NCBI GenBank assembly: GCA_964519905.1
Contig: CAZFLN010000003.1
Coordinates: forward strand, 13,421 to 77,420
Direction of reading: 5' to 3'
Length of the DNA stretch: 64,000 nt
Source: CAZFLN01 sp964519905
GTDB lineage: Bacteria > Patescibacteriota > Microgenomatia > UBA1400 > UBA1396
Made by a program: the position numbers and the translations under genes. This document shows, one piece after another, positions 17,225 to 25,182 of this stretch. Numbering within the stretch: the stretch's first letter is position 1; each line of letters starts with the position of its first letter. The notes beneath the pieces are model-generated. The model was not told the DNA's origin. It searched no databases and saw only the letters and a program-made list of their open reading frames with translations.

Positions 17225-18619
17225 ATGTCGTCCGTTTCTTTAGATACTATCGCTGCTTTGGCCAAACGCCGCGGGTTTGTGTACCCGACCTCCGAAATTT
17301 ACGGTGGTTTAGGCAATAGTTATGACTACGGTCCGATGGGAACCGAACTGATGCGCAACATTCGCAATTTATGGTGGAAGCGTTTTGTGCAGCAACGAGC
17401 CGACATGCAAGGTTTGGACAGCGCCATTATTTTGCATCCGCAGACTTGGGTGGCTTCTGGTCACGTGGCATCGTTTACCGATCCAATGGTCGAGGATCGT
17501 GTCACCAACAAACGTTACAGAGCTGATCACTTGATCGAAGCCTGGATTGCTGAGCAGCCAGCCGAAAAATTCGCTGAAGTAGTGGTGGAAAAAATGAAGA
17601 CACCAGACATGGCCAAGTTTATCGCTGACAACAAAATCCTCAGCCCAGAAGGCAATCCCATTAGTGAACCAAAGGACTTTAACATTCTGTTCGAGACGGC
17701 GATTGGTGCTGTGAGCGGTGAGAAATCTGTAGCCTACTTGCGCGGCGAAACAGCCCAAGGAATTTTTAGTAACTTTAAACAAGTCATGAACTCAACTCGC
17801 GCCAAGCTCCCGTTTGGATTGGGTCAAATCGGAAAAAGTTTCCGGAACGAAATTACGCTCGGACAGTTTGTGTTCCGTACTTTGGAGTTTGAGCAAGCGG
17901 AAATTGAGTACTTCTTCGATCCAGAGTCAAGTGAGTGGCAGCCAATCTTCGAAAACTGGAAAGATGCCATGTGGCGTTTCGTAACCGAAGATCTCGGGGT
18001 AAACACCGATGATCTGCGCTGGCGCGAACATCGCGACGAAGAGCGGAGTCACTACAGCAAACGCACCGAAGACTTAGAGTATAAATTCCCATTTGGTGGT
18101 TTCAAGGAACTGTGGGGAATTGCGTATCGCACGGACTACGACTTGCAACAACACATCAAGCACTCTGGTCAAGATTTGAGCGTGGTTGACAGCGCGACTG
18201 GACGAAAGTTTGTGCCACACGTGATTGAACCAGCATTGGGCGTGAATCGCGCGTTCCTGATGGTGCTGTGCAGCAGTTACTGGTACGACGAGGAACGCGC
18301 CCGTACCGTTCTGCGCCTGCCTGCCAAGTTGGCACCCTATCGTGCAGCAGTCTTCCCGTTGCTCAAGAATAAGCCAGAGTTAGTCGCCAAAGCACAAGAA
18401 TTGTTCAATGCGTTATTGCCTGAAGTTTCGGTCAACTGGGACGACCGAGGCAATATCGGGAAGCGTTACTTGAGCCAAGACGAAATCGGAACTCCAGTTT
18501 GTTTAACGGTCGACTTCCAGACACTCGAAGACAACACTGTTACCTGGCGCGATCGCGATTCAGCCGAGCAAATTCGCGTTCCGATTGCAGAAATCTTGCC
18601 AAAGTTACTGACTCTCTAA
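17225..18619 (+). CDS. glyS: Glycyl-tRNA synthetase, eukaryotic/archaeal-like single-chain type
   Basis: This 464-residue class II synthetase charges tRNA-Gly. Family landmarks are the N-terminal AKRRGFVYPTSEIYGGLGN and DYGPMGTELMRN (motif 1). RGETAQGIFSNFKQV and FGLGQIGKSFRNEI (motif 2) follow, then RTLEFEQAEIEYF and PHVIEPALGVNRAFL (motif 3). The C-terminal anticodon-binding domain follows. The length is normal for bacterial homodimeric GlyRS (about 460). I start it at ATG 17225 because the -10 box covers the only earlier ATG. Transcription appears independent of recO. Confidence 0.96.
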   Translation: MSSVSLDTIAALAKRRGFVYPTSEIYGGLGNSYDYGPMGTELMRNIRNLWWKRFVQQRADMQGLDSAIILHPQTWVASGHVASFTDPMVEDRVTNKRYRADHLIEAWIAEQPAEKFAEVVVEKMKTPDMAKFIADNKILSPEGNPISEPKDFNILFETAIGAVSGEKSVAYLRGETAQGIFSNFKQVMNSTRAKLPFGLGQIGKSFRNEITLGQFVFRTLEFEQAEIEYFFDPESSEWQPIFENWKDAMWRFVTEDLGVNTDDLRWREHRDEERSHYSKRTEDLEYKFPFGGFKELWGIAYRTDYDLQQHIKHSGQDLSVVDSATGRKFVPHVIEPALGVNRAFLMVLCSSYWYDEERARTVLRLPAKLAPYRAAVFPLLKNKPELVAKAQELFNALLPEVSVNWDDRGNIGKRYLSQDEIGTPVCLTVDFQTLEDNTVTWRDRDSAEQIRVPIAEILPKLLTL

Positions 18620-19215
18620 CGATTGTTTCGTTCTTGTTGTCGGGTGCTGATGCTGGAAAGTCTAAGATTGATTTTGTCAAAAATTTCTGACTTGCGCTGT
18701 TGTTGATAGATTACTTGACTCACAGAAGGATAAACTCTGAGACCGTGTCGACGCAAAAGATAATAGACATCTTTTCCTTGACGGTCATCTGGCACACAGA
18801 GTGCTTCTTCGTTTTGCAGTCTTTTCCCAAGACCAAAATAGGCAGTTTGCTCAAAGCAGAGAAAAAAGTGGAGAAGAAACGAAGTGTAAGCGCTTTCTAC
18901 CAGTGTCTCTCCTTTTCTACGCAATTCATATACCACGCAATCACCTTGTCGGACAAGACTGAGCAAAAAAGGATTTTTTTGTGTACTCATGATCCTTGAA
19001 GACTCTGCCAATACATGTCTGCCGCTTGGAGTTTTCGATCTCAGATCATTGTTGAGAATTTCAGTAATTCCGTCGAGAAAATTTTGCTGTTGTTCAGAAA
19101 GGAGAATTGGCACTTCTGGTGGTACAAAGTTGTTCGCAAGTTGTCGAACTTTACTTTCTCGCCGCTTTCTTTTTGTAAACGGAAACGCAATTGGTTGCTC
19201 AAATTTGTTTTTCAT
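18616..19215 (-). CDS. Hypothetical protein
   Basis: I do not recognise this 199-residue soluble protein. It is rich in Arg, Lys and Gln and has no membrane segment. It reads as a helical N-terminus, then a more conserved-looking core (QGDCVVYELRRKGETLVESAYTSF; YFGLGKRLQNEEALCVPDDRQGKDVYYLLRRHGLRVYP) that could be an alpha/beta domain. The start is ATG 19215, and a longer frame from 19254 would overlap the divergent gene's start. It overlaps the end of the convergent glycyl-tRNA synthetase gene by 4 bp. Only 27 bp separate its ATG from the divergent ATG at 19243. Confidence 0.65.
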   Translation of the reverse strand: MKNKFEQPIAFPFTKRKRRESKVRQLANNFVPPEVPILLSEQQQNFLDGITEILNNDLRSKTPSGRHVLAESSRIMSTQKNPFLLSLVRQGDCVVYELRRKGETLVESAYTSFLLHFFLCFEQTAYFGLGKRLQNEEALCVPDDRQGKDVYYLLRRHGLRVYPSVSQVIYQQQRKSEIFDKINLRLSSISTRQQERNNR

Positions 19216-19230
19216 ATCTTGGCTATCTGC

Positions 19231-19242
19231 TATGATAAATAA
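19231..19242 (+). promoter_or_regulatory. -10 box 6 nt before ATG (leaderless promoter)
   Basis: TATGAT at 19231-19236 is followed by exactly 6 nt and then ATG 19243. The expected transcription start is at or next to the A of ATG, so the mRNA would lack a Shine-Dalgarno leader. Confidence 0.5.
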
Positions 19243-20064
19243 ATGTTTGCACAATTTTCTAAGAAGTATATCGCAATAATCGCCGTTGTCCTGGGAGGAT
19301 TTCTTTTAGTCGGTGCTCTGGTGTGGGGCTTAAGCCCTGCTCCAACCGAGCAAGCTGGTCCAACCCCTCGCCCAACCCTTCCACCAGAACCAGTGAATGT
19401 GATTCCGGTCGAAGAGCGCCCATATGCTCGTATTACTCCCACAGTTGACGGACGGACGCTCAAGCTTTCCCTGGAAGCAATAAATAAACCAGCTGACGAA
19501 GCAGAGTACGAAATCGAGTACCAAACAGGTACGGTCTTGCAAGGCGCTGGTGGTTTGTTTTCACTCTCAGCTTTACCAAGTACGCAAGACGTCCTCTTGG
19601 GAAGTTGTAGTGCTGGTGGGAAGTGTAGCTACCATGAAGGCGTGACTGGTGGACAGCTCACCTTCCGGATGAGCGGCGATTCTCGATACGCTGTGCGGGG
19701 TGAGTGGTCATTGTGGAGTAATCCAAGTGGAGCTGAGAGTACTCTTTCTTCCAGAGACGGAAAGTTTGGCTTGTCTGGAACCGGTTTGACACGCGTTCGC
19801 TACGGGGTTGTTTTCTTGAGCCCTGGATATCCAGCTGAGCTTCCTGGCGAAGCACTGTCTTCCATGTATGCGATTGGAGTCTCGAGCGTGCCAACAGGGA
19901 GCACCGAAGTTTCTCTTCGACTGAACTCCGATGTAGCATCCGCTGACATTGCTGTGTGGGACGGAACAGCCTGGAAAACTGTGTCTGGAACTGTGGCAGA
20001 TAAAACGGTAACTGCTTCGCTTGCCACTGTTCCACAGGCCGTGATAGCCGTAACAGCAGAATAG
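19243..20064 (+). CDS. Membrane-anchored extracytoplasmic protein
   Basis: I do not recognise this 273-residue protein. A signal anchor (about residues 9-30, IAIIAVVLGGFLLVGALVWGL) is followed by a Pro-rich linker (PTPRPTLPPEPV) and a beta-rich extracytoplasmic domain. The domain contains a possible disulfide pair (GSCSAGGKCSYH, Cys about 124 and 129). The C-terminal 60 residues look like an Ig-like or fibronectin-like strand set (SVPTGSTEVSLRLNSDV...AVWDGTAWKTVSGTV). It is probably a surface protein. No ribosome binding site is present and the promoter predicts a leaderless mRNA. Confidence 0.75.
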   Translation: MFAQFSKKYIAIIAVVLGGFLLVGALVWGLSPAPTEQAGPTPRPTLPPEPVNVIPVEERPYARITPTVDGRTLKLSLEAINKPADEAEYEIEYQTGTVLQGAGGLFSLSALPSTQDVLLGSCSAGGKCSYHEGVTGGQLTFRMSGDSRYAVRGEWSLWSNPSGAESTLSSRDGKFGLSGTGLTRVRYGVVFLSPGYPAELPGEALSSMYAIGVSSVPTGSTEVSLRLNSDVASADIAVWDGTAWKTVSGTVADKTVTASLATVPQAVIAVTAE

Positions 20065-20089
20065 TGCAGAAAAATTTCAAATCGCTTGG

Positions 20090-20095
20090 TATAAT
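20090..20095 (+). promoter_or_regulatory. -10 box of tRNA-Thr
   Basis: TATAAT preceded by TTGG lies 8 nt before the first base of tRNA-Thr, a normal spacing for a stable-RNA gene with little 5' leader. No clear -35 box is visible. Confidence 0.6.
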
Positions 20096-20103
20096 CACCC
20101 AGC

Positions 20104-20176
20104 GCCGTCTTAGCTCAGTTGGTAGAGCAGCACCTTTGTAACGTGCAGGTCGTGGGTTCGAGTCCCACAGACGGCT
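20104..20176 (+). tRNA. tRNA-Thr(TGT)
   Basis: This is a full 73-nt cloverleaf. The acceptor GCCGTCT pairs with AGACGGC, the D arm is GCTC...GAGC, and the T arm is GTGGG-TTCGAGT-CCCAC. The anticodon loop TTTGTAA gives anticodon TGT (threonine). The anticodon stem GCACC/CGTGC has a C-C mismatch at the loop-proximal pair (31-39). The discriminator is T. CCA is not encoded in register (CCCA follows). Confidence 0.93.
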
Positions 20177-20183
20177 CCCAAGG

Positions 20184-20227
20184 TTGAAGGTTCGACCTTT
20201 AGGCCTATAACTCCTGCCCAGGAGAGA
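20184..20227 (+). repeat. Single copy of the 26-bp TTGAAGG...CCTATA repeat
   Basis: The 26 bp at 20184-20209 differ by one base (C/T at the ninth position) from the arms of the inverted-repeat element at 61865-61989. It contains two small palindromes: AAGGTTCGACCTT and TAGGCCTA. Similarity to the 61865 copy continues about 15 nt downstream into CCAGG(A/C)GAGAA, which here supplies the ribosome binding site of the GTG-started gene at 20231. Confidence 0.8.
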
Positions 20228-20230
20228 AAA

Positions 20231-20791
20231 GTGCTAAAAGAGACGCATCATCTTGATGATCACGTGCTAAGTTTCATGTCTTCTTTTCTTCCTTCGGAGA
20301 GTAAGGTCTCTGGAGATATATTGAATGAGATCGCTAAGATTTCCCGTCTTCTTGCTCAGTCAGAATCATTTCTCGATGGAAGTGTGTTTATCCCCGAGAC
20401 TGACTCTTTAGCGCTTGATGCAGAAAAAATCGAGGTTTTTCACCGATGTATTCAAGAAATAGAGATGAGAGCATTTTTTCACAATGCTCAAGAGTATTTC
20501 TTTTCCCTGGTTGGTATGTATGACGAGGTAAGAAGGTTTTTCGTTGAAAACCCTGGATTTGAAAGAAATACGCGCAAGTGGATTCAGGCATATTTAGAAG
20601 ATACCTTCTCGCCAGAGATGTTTTATTGGACCGTGACACTATTTTTATGGCAACGACTTTCCAAGCAGTGTCGAAATATTACCTTGCAAGGATTACTTGA
20701 TGTGGTGAATACAGTGCTGCATTTAGAGCGGAATAACTCGGCTCAAAAGTTCCACAAAAAACTTATTCCTCATCTGACAGTTCTCCGCTAG
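20231..20791 (+). CDS. Hypothetical protein
   Basis: I do not recognise this 186-residue, mostly alpha-helical soluble protein. It starts at GTG 20231 behind AGGAGAG, which lies inside a dispersed repeat. The sequence has aromatic-rich helices (EMRAFFHNAQEYFFSLVGMYDEVRRFF; MFYWTVTLFLWQRL). It has no Cys-rich motif, signal peptide or evident catalytic motif. It lies between tRNA-Thr and rpmG, whose own promoter begins just after this stop codon. The function is unknown. Confidence 0.65.
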   Translation: MLKETHHLDDHVLSFMSSFLPSESKVSGDILNEIAKISRLLAQSESFLDGSVFIPETDSLALDAEKIEVFHRCIQEIEMRAFFHNAQEYFFSLVGMYDEVRRFFVENPGFERNTRKWIQAYLEDTFSPEMFYWTVTLFLWQRLSKQCRNITLQGLLDVVNTVLHLERNNSAQKFHKKLIPHLTVLR

Positions 20792-20795
20792 CATA

Positions 20796-20804
20796 TGATA
20801 TAAT
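20796..20804 (+). promoter_or_regulatory. Extended -10 promoter of rpmG
   Basis: TGATATAAT is a near-consensus extended -10 box 25 nt before ATG 20830. The leader contains AAGGAAAT as ribosome binding site, so this gene has a normal leadered mRNA. Confidence 0.65.
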
Positions 20805-20829
20805 GCACCTCTGACACCAAAAGGAAATT

Positions 20830-21021
20830 ATGGCAAAAAAGAAAAAAGGTCCACGACAAATTGTCGGTCTCAAGTCCACTGAATCTGGACACGTTACCTA
20901 CGTTACCAGTCGTAACAAGCGCAATCGCACCGAAAAAGGTCAAGGCAAGCTCGAACTCATGAAGTACGACCCTGTGCTCCGTAAGCGTGTGTTGCACAAA
21001 GAAGTTGAAAAACTCAAGTAA
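20830..21021 (+). CDS. rpmG: 50S ribosomal protein L33
   Basis: This 63-residue, very basic protein has the L33 pattern: VTYVTSRNKRNRTEKGQGKLELMKYDPVLRKRVLHKEVEKLK condenses to T-S-x-N-[KR]-R...KLELMKYDP...H-K-E. L33 sits near the ribosomal E site in the large subunit. No zinc-binding CxxC pairs are present, so it is the zinc-free form. It has its own promoter and a strong terminator immediately downstream, so it is a single-gene unit. Confidence 0.92.
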   Translation: MAKKKKGPRQIVGLKSTESGHVTYVTSRNKRNRTEKGQGKLELMKYDPVLRKRVLHKEVEKLK

Positions 21022-21043
21022 ACTTTTTTTCACTCTGAAATTC

Positions 21044-21075
21044 AAACGCCCGGCTAGAAACCGGGCGTTTTTTCT
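21044..21075 (+). terminator. Rho-independent terminator after rpmG
   Basis: A perfect AAACGCCCGG / CCGGGCGTTT stem with a 7-nt loop runs into T6. It begins 23 nt after the rpmG stop codon. Confidence 0.9.
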
Positions 21076-21077
21076 GC

Positions 21078-21089
21078 CACAATGCCAGT
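21078..21089 (+). promoter_or_regulatory. -10 box 6 nt before ATG (leaderless promoter)
   Basis: CACAAT at 21078-21083 is followed by 6 nt and ATG 21090. It has the same geometry as other leaderless promoters in the window, although the hexamer is weaker. It lies right behind the rpmG terminator. Confidence 0.4.
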
Positions 21090-21617
21090 ATGTTTACACT
21101 CAATGGTTCACTTGTAAAAGCCGCCGTGTATGGCGCCAATGACGGAATTATTACGACTTTTGCGGTTGTATCTGGAGCGACTGGCGCCAGTATGGGTTTG
21201 GAAGTGGTCGTGATTCTGGGAATTGCCAATCTTATTGCGGATGGAATCAGTATGGGTGCGAGCGATTATCTTGGTGAGCATGCTGAGCACGATTATCTGA
21301 AGAGCCAAGGGGAATCGCATGACGATGAGCCGATTTGGCATACTGGCGCCATGACTTTTGCCAGCTTTGTGGTTGCTGGAAGCGTGCCGCTGATTCCGTA
21401 TATTTTGGCATTGGTGGTGCACATTGATCTGCAGCACCAATTTCTCATTTCTTGCTTGGGAGCTGGTCTTGCTTTGTTTTTGGTCGGTGCGGCTCGAACA
21501 TTCGTAACGCAAGGGAATTGGGTCAAGAATGGTTTGCAAGTTTTAGTGGTCGGTGCTGGTGCAGCTGCGGTCGCCTACTTCTTAGGTGATGTAGTGGCTG
21601 GTTGGTTCTTGAAATAG
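21090..21617 (+). CDS. VIT1/CCC1 family metal transporter
   Basis: This 175-residue membrane protein has the VIT family signature near its N-terminus: VYGANDGIITTFAVVSGATGAS, then ILGIANLIADGISMGASDYLGE with the conserved acidic residues of the metal path. Four to five helices are visible, with a short His/Asp/Glu segment between (EHAEHDYLKSQGESHDDEPIWH). VIT1/CCC1 proteins export or store Fe(II) or Mn(II). It is shorter than plant VIT1 (~250), and the cytoplasmic metal-binding domain is reduced, as in many bacterial members. No ribosome site is visible. Confidence 0.9.
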   Translation: MFTLNGSLVKAAVYGANDGIITTFAVVSGATGASMGLEVVVILGIANLIADGISMGASDYLGEHAEHDYLKSQGESHDDEPIWHTGAMTFASFVVAGSVPLIPYILALVVHIDLQHQFLISCLGAGLALFLVGAARTFVTQGNWVKNGLQVLVVGAGAAAVAYFLGDVVAGWFLK

Positions 21618-21630
21618 AGAGCAGTAAAAA

Positions 21631-23796
21631 CTAAATCTCGATTCGCTCAATCGTGTCACGAATTTTGGCCGCGAGTTCGAAGTTCCAGTCTTTCGACGCC
21701 TCGTTCATCACGCGCTTGAGTTGCTTGACGAGTTGGGCGGCATCTTGTGGAGTCAGTGAATCAGCCTGAATATCCTCTAGCACGACATGTTGTCGTTTAT
21801 TGAGTTGCAGTATTGTTTCTCCACGCTTGGGGGATTTTCCGGCTGCTGAGTCAACGGTGAATCGTTTGTCTCGATTTTTGAAGACACCAGGAAGAGTGTT
21901 TTCGTCATCTTCTTCGCGTTGAATGAGCTGTTCTCGAATTGGTTTGCTAATTGAGGCTGGAGTGATGCCATGTTTTTCGTTGTAGGCAACCTGAATTTCT
22001 CGACGGCGGTCTATTTCGTCGATGGCCTCGCGCATGGAGCGAGTAATTTTATCGGCGTACAAGATCGCTCGGCCCTCGACGTGACGTGCTGCGCGACCCA
22101 TTGTTTGGATCAGTGAAGATCGAGAACGCAAGAATCCTTCTTGGTCGGCGTCGAGTACTGCTACGAGTGTGACCTCAGGGAGATCAAGTCCTTCCCGCAA
22201 TAAGTTCACGCCGATAACAGCGTCGTACACGCCGCGCCGCAAGTCATCCAGAATGTCAGAGCGATCCAGTGTTTCGATGTCTGAGTGCAAGTACTGCACT
22301 TTCGGGAGATACTCTGGGTTTTCGACTCGATCATAGCCAGCAGTTTCCAGCACTTGGTTCATTTTTTTGTGATCATTCAAATACTCGGTGAGTGTTTCAG
22401 CCATTTTTTTTGTAAGGGTGGTGACAATAGCTCTTTGATGGAGTTTCTTGCGAAGCACCAGTTCGTTTAATAAGTCTGGGACTTGGCCCTTCACTGGTCG
22501 AATTTCGATTGGAGGATCAGTGAGGCCGGTTGGACGGACGATTTGCTCCACAACAGAGTTCTCAGAACGATCGATTTCCCACTGATTTGGTGTGGCAGAT
22601 ACAAAAATCGTGTCGTTTGTTTTCTGTAAGAATTCGTCAAACTGTAATGGGCGATTATCAATGGCCGCCGGGAGACGAAATCCGTACTCAATGAGATTCT
22701 TCTTGCGAGATTGATCTCCAGCGTACATTCCACCAATTTGTGGCACCGTAATGTGGCTCTCATCGATGACGGTTAAGAAAGAACCGTCACCAAATTTATT
22801 GGCGTTGTACTTGAAGAATTCAAGCATAGAAAAAGGTGGTTCTCCTGGCTGTCGACCATCGAAGTAGCGGGAATAGTTTTCGATACCGTTTACAAATCCA
22901 ACTTCACGGAGCATATCGAGATCGTGGAGTGTCCGCTGCTCTAATCGATACGCTTCTACCACTTTTCCTGCCGACTTCAGTTCGGCCACGCGGGTACGAA
23001 GATCAGCTTCGATTTGAGCTAAAACCGGTGTTTTATCACTCCCGGCAATATAGTGTTTGGCTGGATAAATGGTGATTTTATTGAGGGGACCAGCGGCTTT
23101 ATCCCAAGGAGATCCAGAAGTTGGATCAATAATTTCCAGTTGGGTGATCTGATCTGCGGGAATGGTAATGGTGAGCGCCCAACTCTCGTGAGCTGGCCAA
23201 ATTTGAATCTGGTCTCCTCTGAGTCGGAAGGTTCCGCGGAGCAAATCCGTGTTTGTCCGGGTGTACTGCATGTCGGTAAAACGTTGAATGAGCGTTTGAC
23301 GAGGGATCATTTCTCCGTCGATCAGCCGAATGGCCAAATGCTCAATATCGTCTGGTTTTCCAATGTTGTAAATACACGACACGGAGGAGATAACAATCGT
23401 GTCAGGTCGAGACAGCAAATTTGCCGTTGCAGCCAGGCGAAGTTTGTCTATTTCGTCGTTGATTGTTGCTTCCTTTTCGATGTAGGTGTCGGTCGTGGCA
23501 ATATAGGCTTCTGGTTGATAGTAATCGTAATACGAAACAAAATAACTCACGGCATTGTTTGGGAAAAATTCACGAAACTCTTGGTACAGTTGAGCGGCAA
23601 GTGTTTTGTTATGAGCAATAATAAGTGTTGGTTTTTGCAGTTGCTGAATAGTGTGGGCGATTGTAAATGTTTTTCCAGACCCAGTCACACCCAGCAGAAC
23701 CTGATTCTGCTGACCAGATCGAGAATTTTCGACTAACTTCTCAATCGCTTTTGGCTGATCTCCGGCTGGTGTGTAGTTGGATTTTAGTTGAAACAT
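21631..23796 (-). CDS. uvrB: UvrABC system protein B
   Basis: This 721-residue helicase-like subunit of nucleotide excision repair is full length. Walker A is LLGVTGSGKTFT (about 34-45). The beta-hairpin YYDYYQPEAYI inserts between DNA strands, and VIDESH is the DEAD-like box. Later helicase motifs include LREGLDLPEV and QTMGRAARH. The C-terminal UVR motif (VKQLKRVMNEASKDWNFELAAKIRDTI) binds UvrC. A TATAAT at 23818-23823 (minus) gives it its own promoter. It lies divergent from msrAB. uvrA and uvrC are not in the window. Confidence 0.97.
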   Translation of the reverse strand: MFQLKSNYTPAGDQPKAIEKLVENSRSGQQNQVLLGVTGSGKTFTIAHTIQQLQKPTLIIAHNKTLAAQLYQEFREFFPNNAVSYFVSYYDYYQPEAYIATTDTYIEKEATINDEIDKLRLAATANLLSRPDTIVISSVSCIYNIGKPDDIEHLAIRLIDGEMIPRQTLIQRFTDMQYTRTNTDLLRGTFRLRGDQIQIWPAHESWALTITIPADQITQLEIIDPTSGSPWDKAAGPLNKITIYPAKHYIAGSDKTPVLAQIEADLRTRVAELKSAGKVVEAYRLEQRTLHDLDMLREVGFVNGIENYSRYFDGRQPGEPPFSMLEFFKYNANKFGDGSFLTVIDESHITVPQIGGMYAGDQSRKKNLIEYGFRLPAAIDNRPLQFDEFLQKTNDTIFVSATPNQWEIDRSENSVVEQIVRPTGLTDPPIEIRPVKGQVPDLLNELVLRKKLHQRAIVTTLTKKMAETLTEYLNDHKKMNQVLETAGYDRVENPEYLPKVQYLHSDIETLDRSDILDDLRRGVYDAVIGVNLLREGLDLPEVTLVAVLDADQEGFLRSRSSLIQTMGRAARHVEGRAILYADKITRSMREAIDEIDRRREIQVAYNEKHGITPASISKPIREQLIQREEDDENTLPGVFKNRDKRFTVDSAAGKSPKRGETILQLNKRQHVVLEDIQADSLTPQDAAQLVKQLKRVMNEASKDWNFELAAKIRDTIERIEI

Positions 23797-23935
23797 ATAT
23801 GCTTTTAGGCATCTAGCATTATAACATTTTATGAGTCGTATTGCGATTGTGTGCGGAGAGAATCCAGATTTGTTGCTGCTTGAGCGAATGTCGTATACTA
23901 AGCATCTGTTTGAGTGAGCAGAGAATGGAGTGCAT

Positions 23936-25039
23936 GTGAAGAAATCTGAACTTTACTTTGCCGGCGGATGTTTTTGGGGTGTAGAAAAGTATTTTCAGAA
24001 CATGCCATGGATTCTCGAAACTGAAGCGGGATATGCAAATGGGTCTCTCCAATCGGTGGGAGCAGATTCACCAAGTTATCAAGAAGTTCGGTCTGGAGAG
24101 ACCGGCTTTGCTGAAACCGTTCGTGTTGTTTGGGATGCAGAAGCACTCACCGTTACAACACTTGTTCGTAGATTTTTTGACGTGATTGATCCACTGTCTC
24201 AAAACAAGCAAGGGAACGACGTTGGGACACAGTATAGAACCGGTGTGTACTATGGTTCAGATTTTTCAGAGCAAGAGAGTGTTCAAAAAGTGTTTGCAGA
24301 AGTAGAGAAGAAGCTTGGGGTTACATCTTTAATGACTGAGTTTTTGCCATTAAAAAATTTCTTTCGCGCTGAGTCTGAACATCAATCCTATCTTACGTCA
24401 AATACATCTGGGTACTGTCATATTCCTGTGGAAAAATTGAACCAAACATTTGAACTTATCGATGCTGAACGCTACCCCAGACCAAGTCTAGAGCAAATTC
24501 GAAAAAAACTTTCTGGTATACAGTTTTCTGTAACGCAAGAGTCTGACACTGAGGAAGCATTTACGGGTGAAACATGGGATAACTATAAAAAAGGGATTTA
24601 CGTTGATATTGTGACCGGTGAGCCACTTTTTATTTCTGCTCAGAAGTATGAAAGTGGCTGTGGTTGGCCTTCATTTTCTCGACCGATCGATGAGAGTGTA
24701 ATTCAAGAGTTTCACGATGATTCAATCCCTGGGCGAACCAGAGTAGAGGTGCGCAGTCGTTCTGGGACACATTTGGGTCATGTTTTTTCTGATGGCCCGA
24801 AAGAAACAGACACTGGAGTTATTCGTGAAAGAGACACTTCTGCAGAAAGTTTTCATGATGAGAATTCTGCGAAACAGAGATTACTCGAGCAGGGACTTTC
24901 GGAAAAAGAGGCAGAAAAACGTCTGGTACCTCAAGAATCAACGGGATTAAGATACTGTATAAACTCTGCATCTCTTGAGTTTATCCCTTCATCAGAGTTG
25001 AACGATCGTGGATACGGGTATTTGATGGAGCTTCTGTAA
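23936..25039 (+). CDS. msrAB: Fused peptide methionine sulfoxide reductase MsrA-MsrB
   Basis: This 367-residue fusion repairs both stereoisomers of methionine sulfoxide. The N-terminal MsrA domain has the catalytic GGCFWG (about 9-14), then EVRSGETGFAE and the YRTGVYY region. The MsrB domain (from about 205) has GIYVDIVTGEPLF, SGCGWPSFSRP, SGTHLGHVFSDGP and the catalytic-Cys motif GLRYCINSASLEF. CxxC zinc ligands are absent, as in Neisseria-type MsrB. About 45 extra residues lie between DGP and GLRYC, where normal MsrB has about six. I start at GTG 23936, 5 nt after GGAG. GTG 23930 is possible. There is no signal peptide, so it is cytoplasmic. Confidence 0.93.
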   Translation: MKKSELYFAGGCFWGVEKYFQNMPWILETEAGYANGSLQSVGADSPSYQEVRSGETGFAETVRVVWDAEALTVTTLVRRFFDVIDPLSQNKQGNDVGTQYRTGVYYGSDFSEQESVQKVFAEVEKKLGVTSLMTEFLPLKNFFRAESEHQSYLTSNTSGYCHIPVEKLNQTFELIDAERYPRPSLEQIRKKLSGIQFSVTQESDTEEAFTGETWDNYKKGIYVDIVTGEPLFISAQKYESGCGWPSFSRPIDESVIQEFHDDSIPGRTRVEVRSRSGTHLGHVFSDGPKETDTGVIRERDTSAESFHDENSAKQRLLEQGLSEKEAEKRLVPQESTGLRYCINSASLEFIPSSELNDRGYGYLMELL

Positions 25040-25101
25040 CTTATTTTTCTTGAGAGATGAGTATACGATCGTTTGTCTCTTTTTGATCTAGCAAGATGTG
25101 G

Positions 25102-25131
25102 TTTACAAGTGCTTCGGGTTTTGGCTATTCT
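25102..25131 (+). promoter_or_regulatory. Candidate lexA promoter
   Basis: TTTACA and TATTCT are separated by 18 bp, about 50 nt before the lexA ATG. Both boxes are one or two bases off consensus. Confidence 0.45.
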
Positions 25132-25139
25132 GTGGGTAG

Positions 25140-25159
25140 TTCGGATAATATTCGCCGAA
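25140..25159 (+). promoter_or_regulatory. Candidate operator at the lexA transcription start
   Basis: TTCGGATAATATTCGCCGAA has matching ends TTCGG/CCGAA around a 10-bp centre and lies at the predicted transcription start. The position suits autorepression. It does not match the classical CTG-N10-CAG or GAAC-N4-GTTC LexA boxes, so it is only a candidate. Confidence 0.3.
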
Positions 25160-25182
25160 GAAAACGCAGAGGAGAAATCAAC

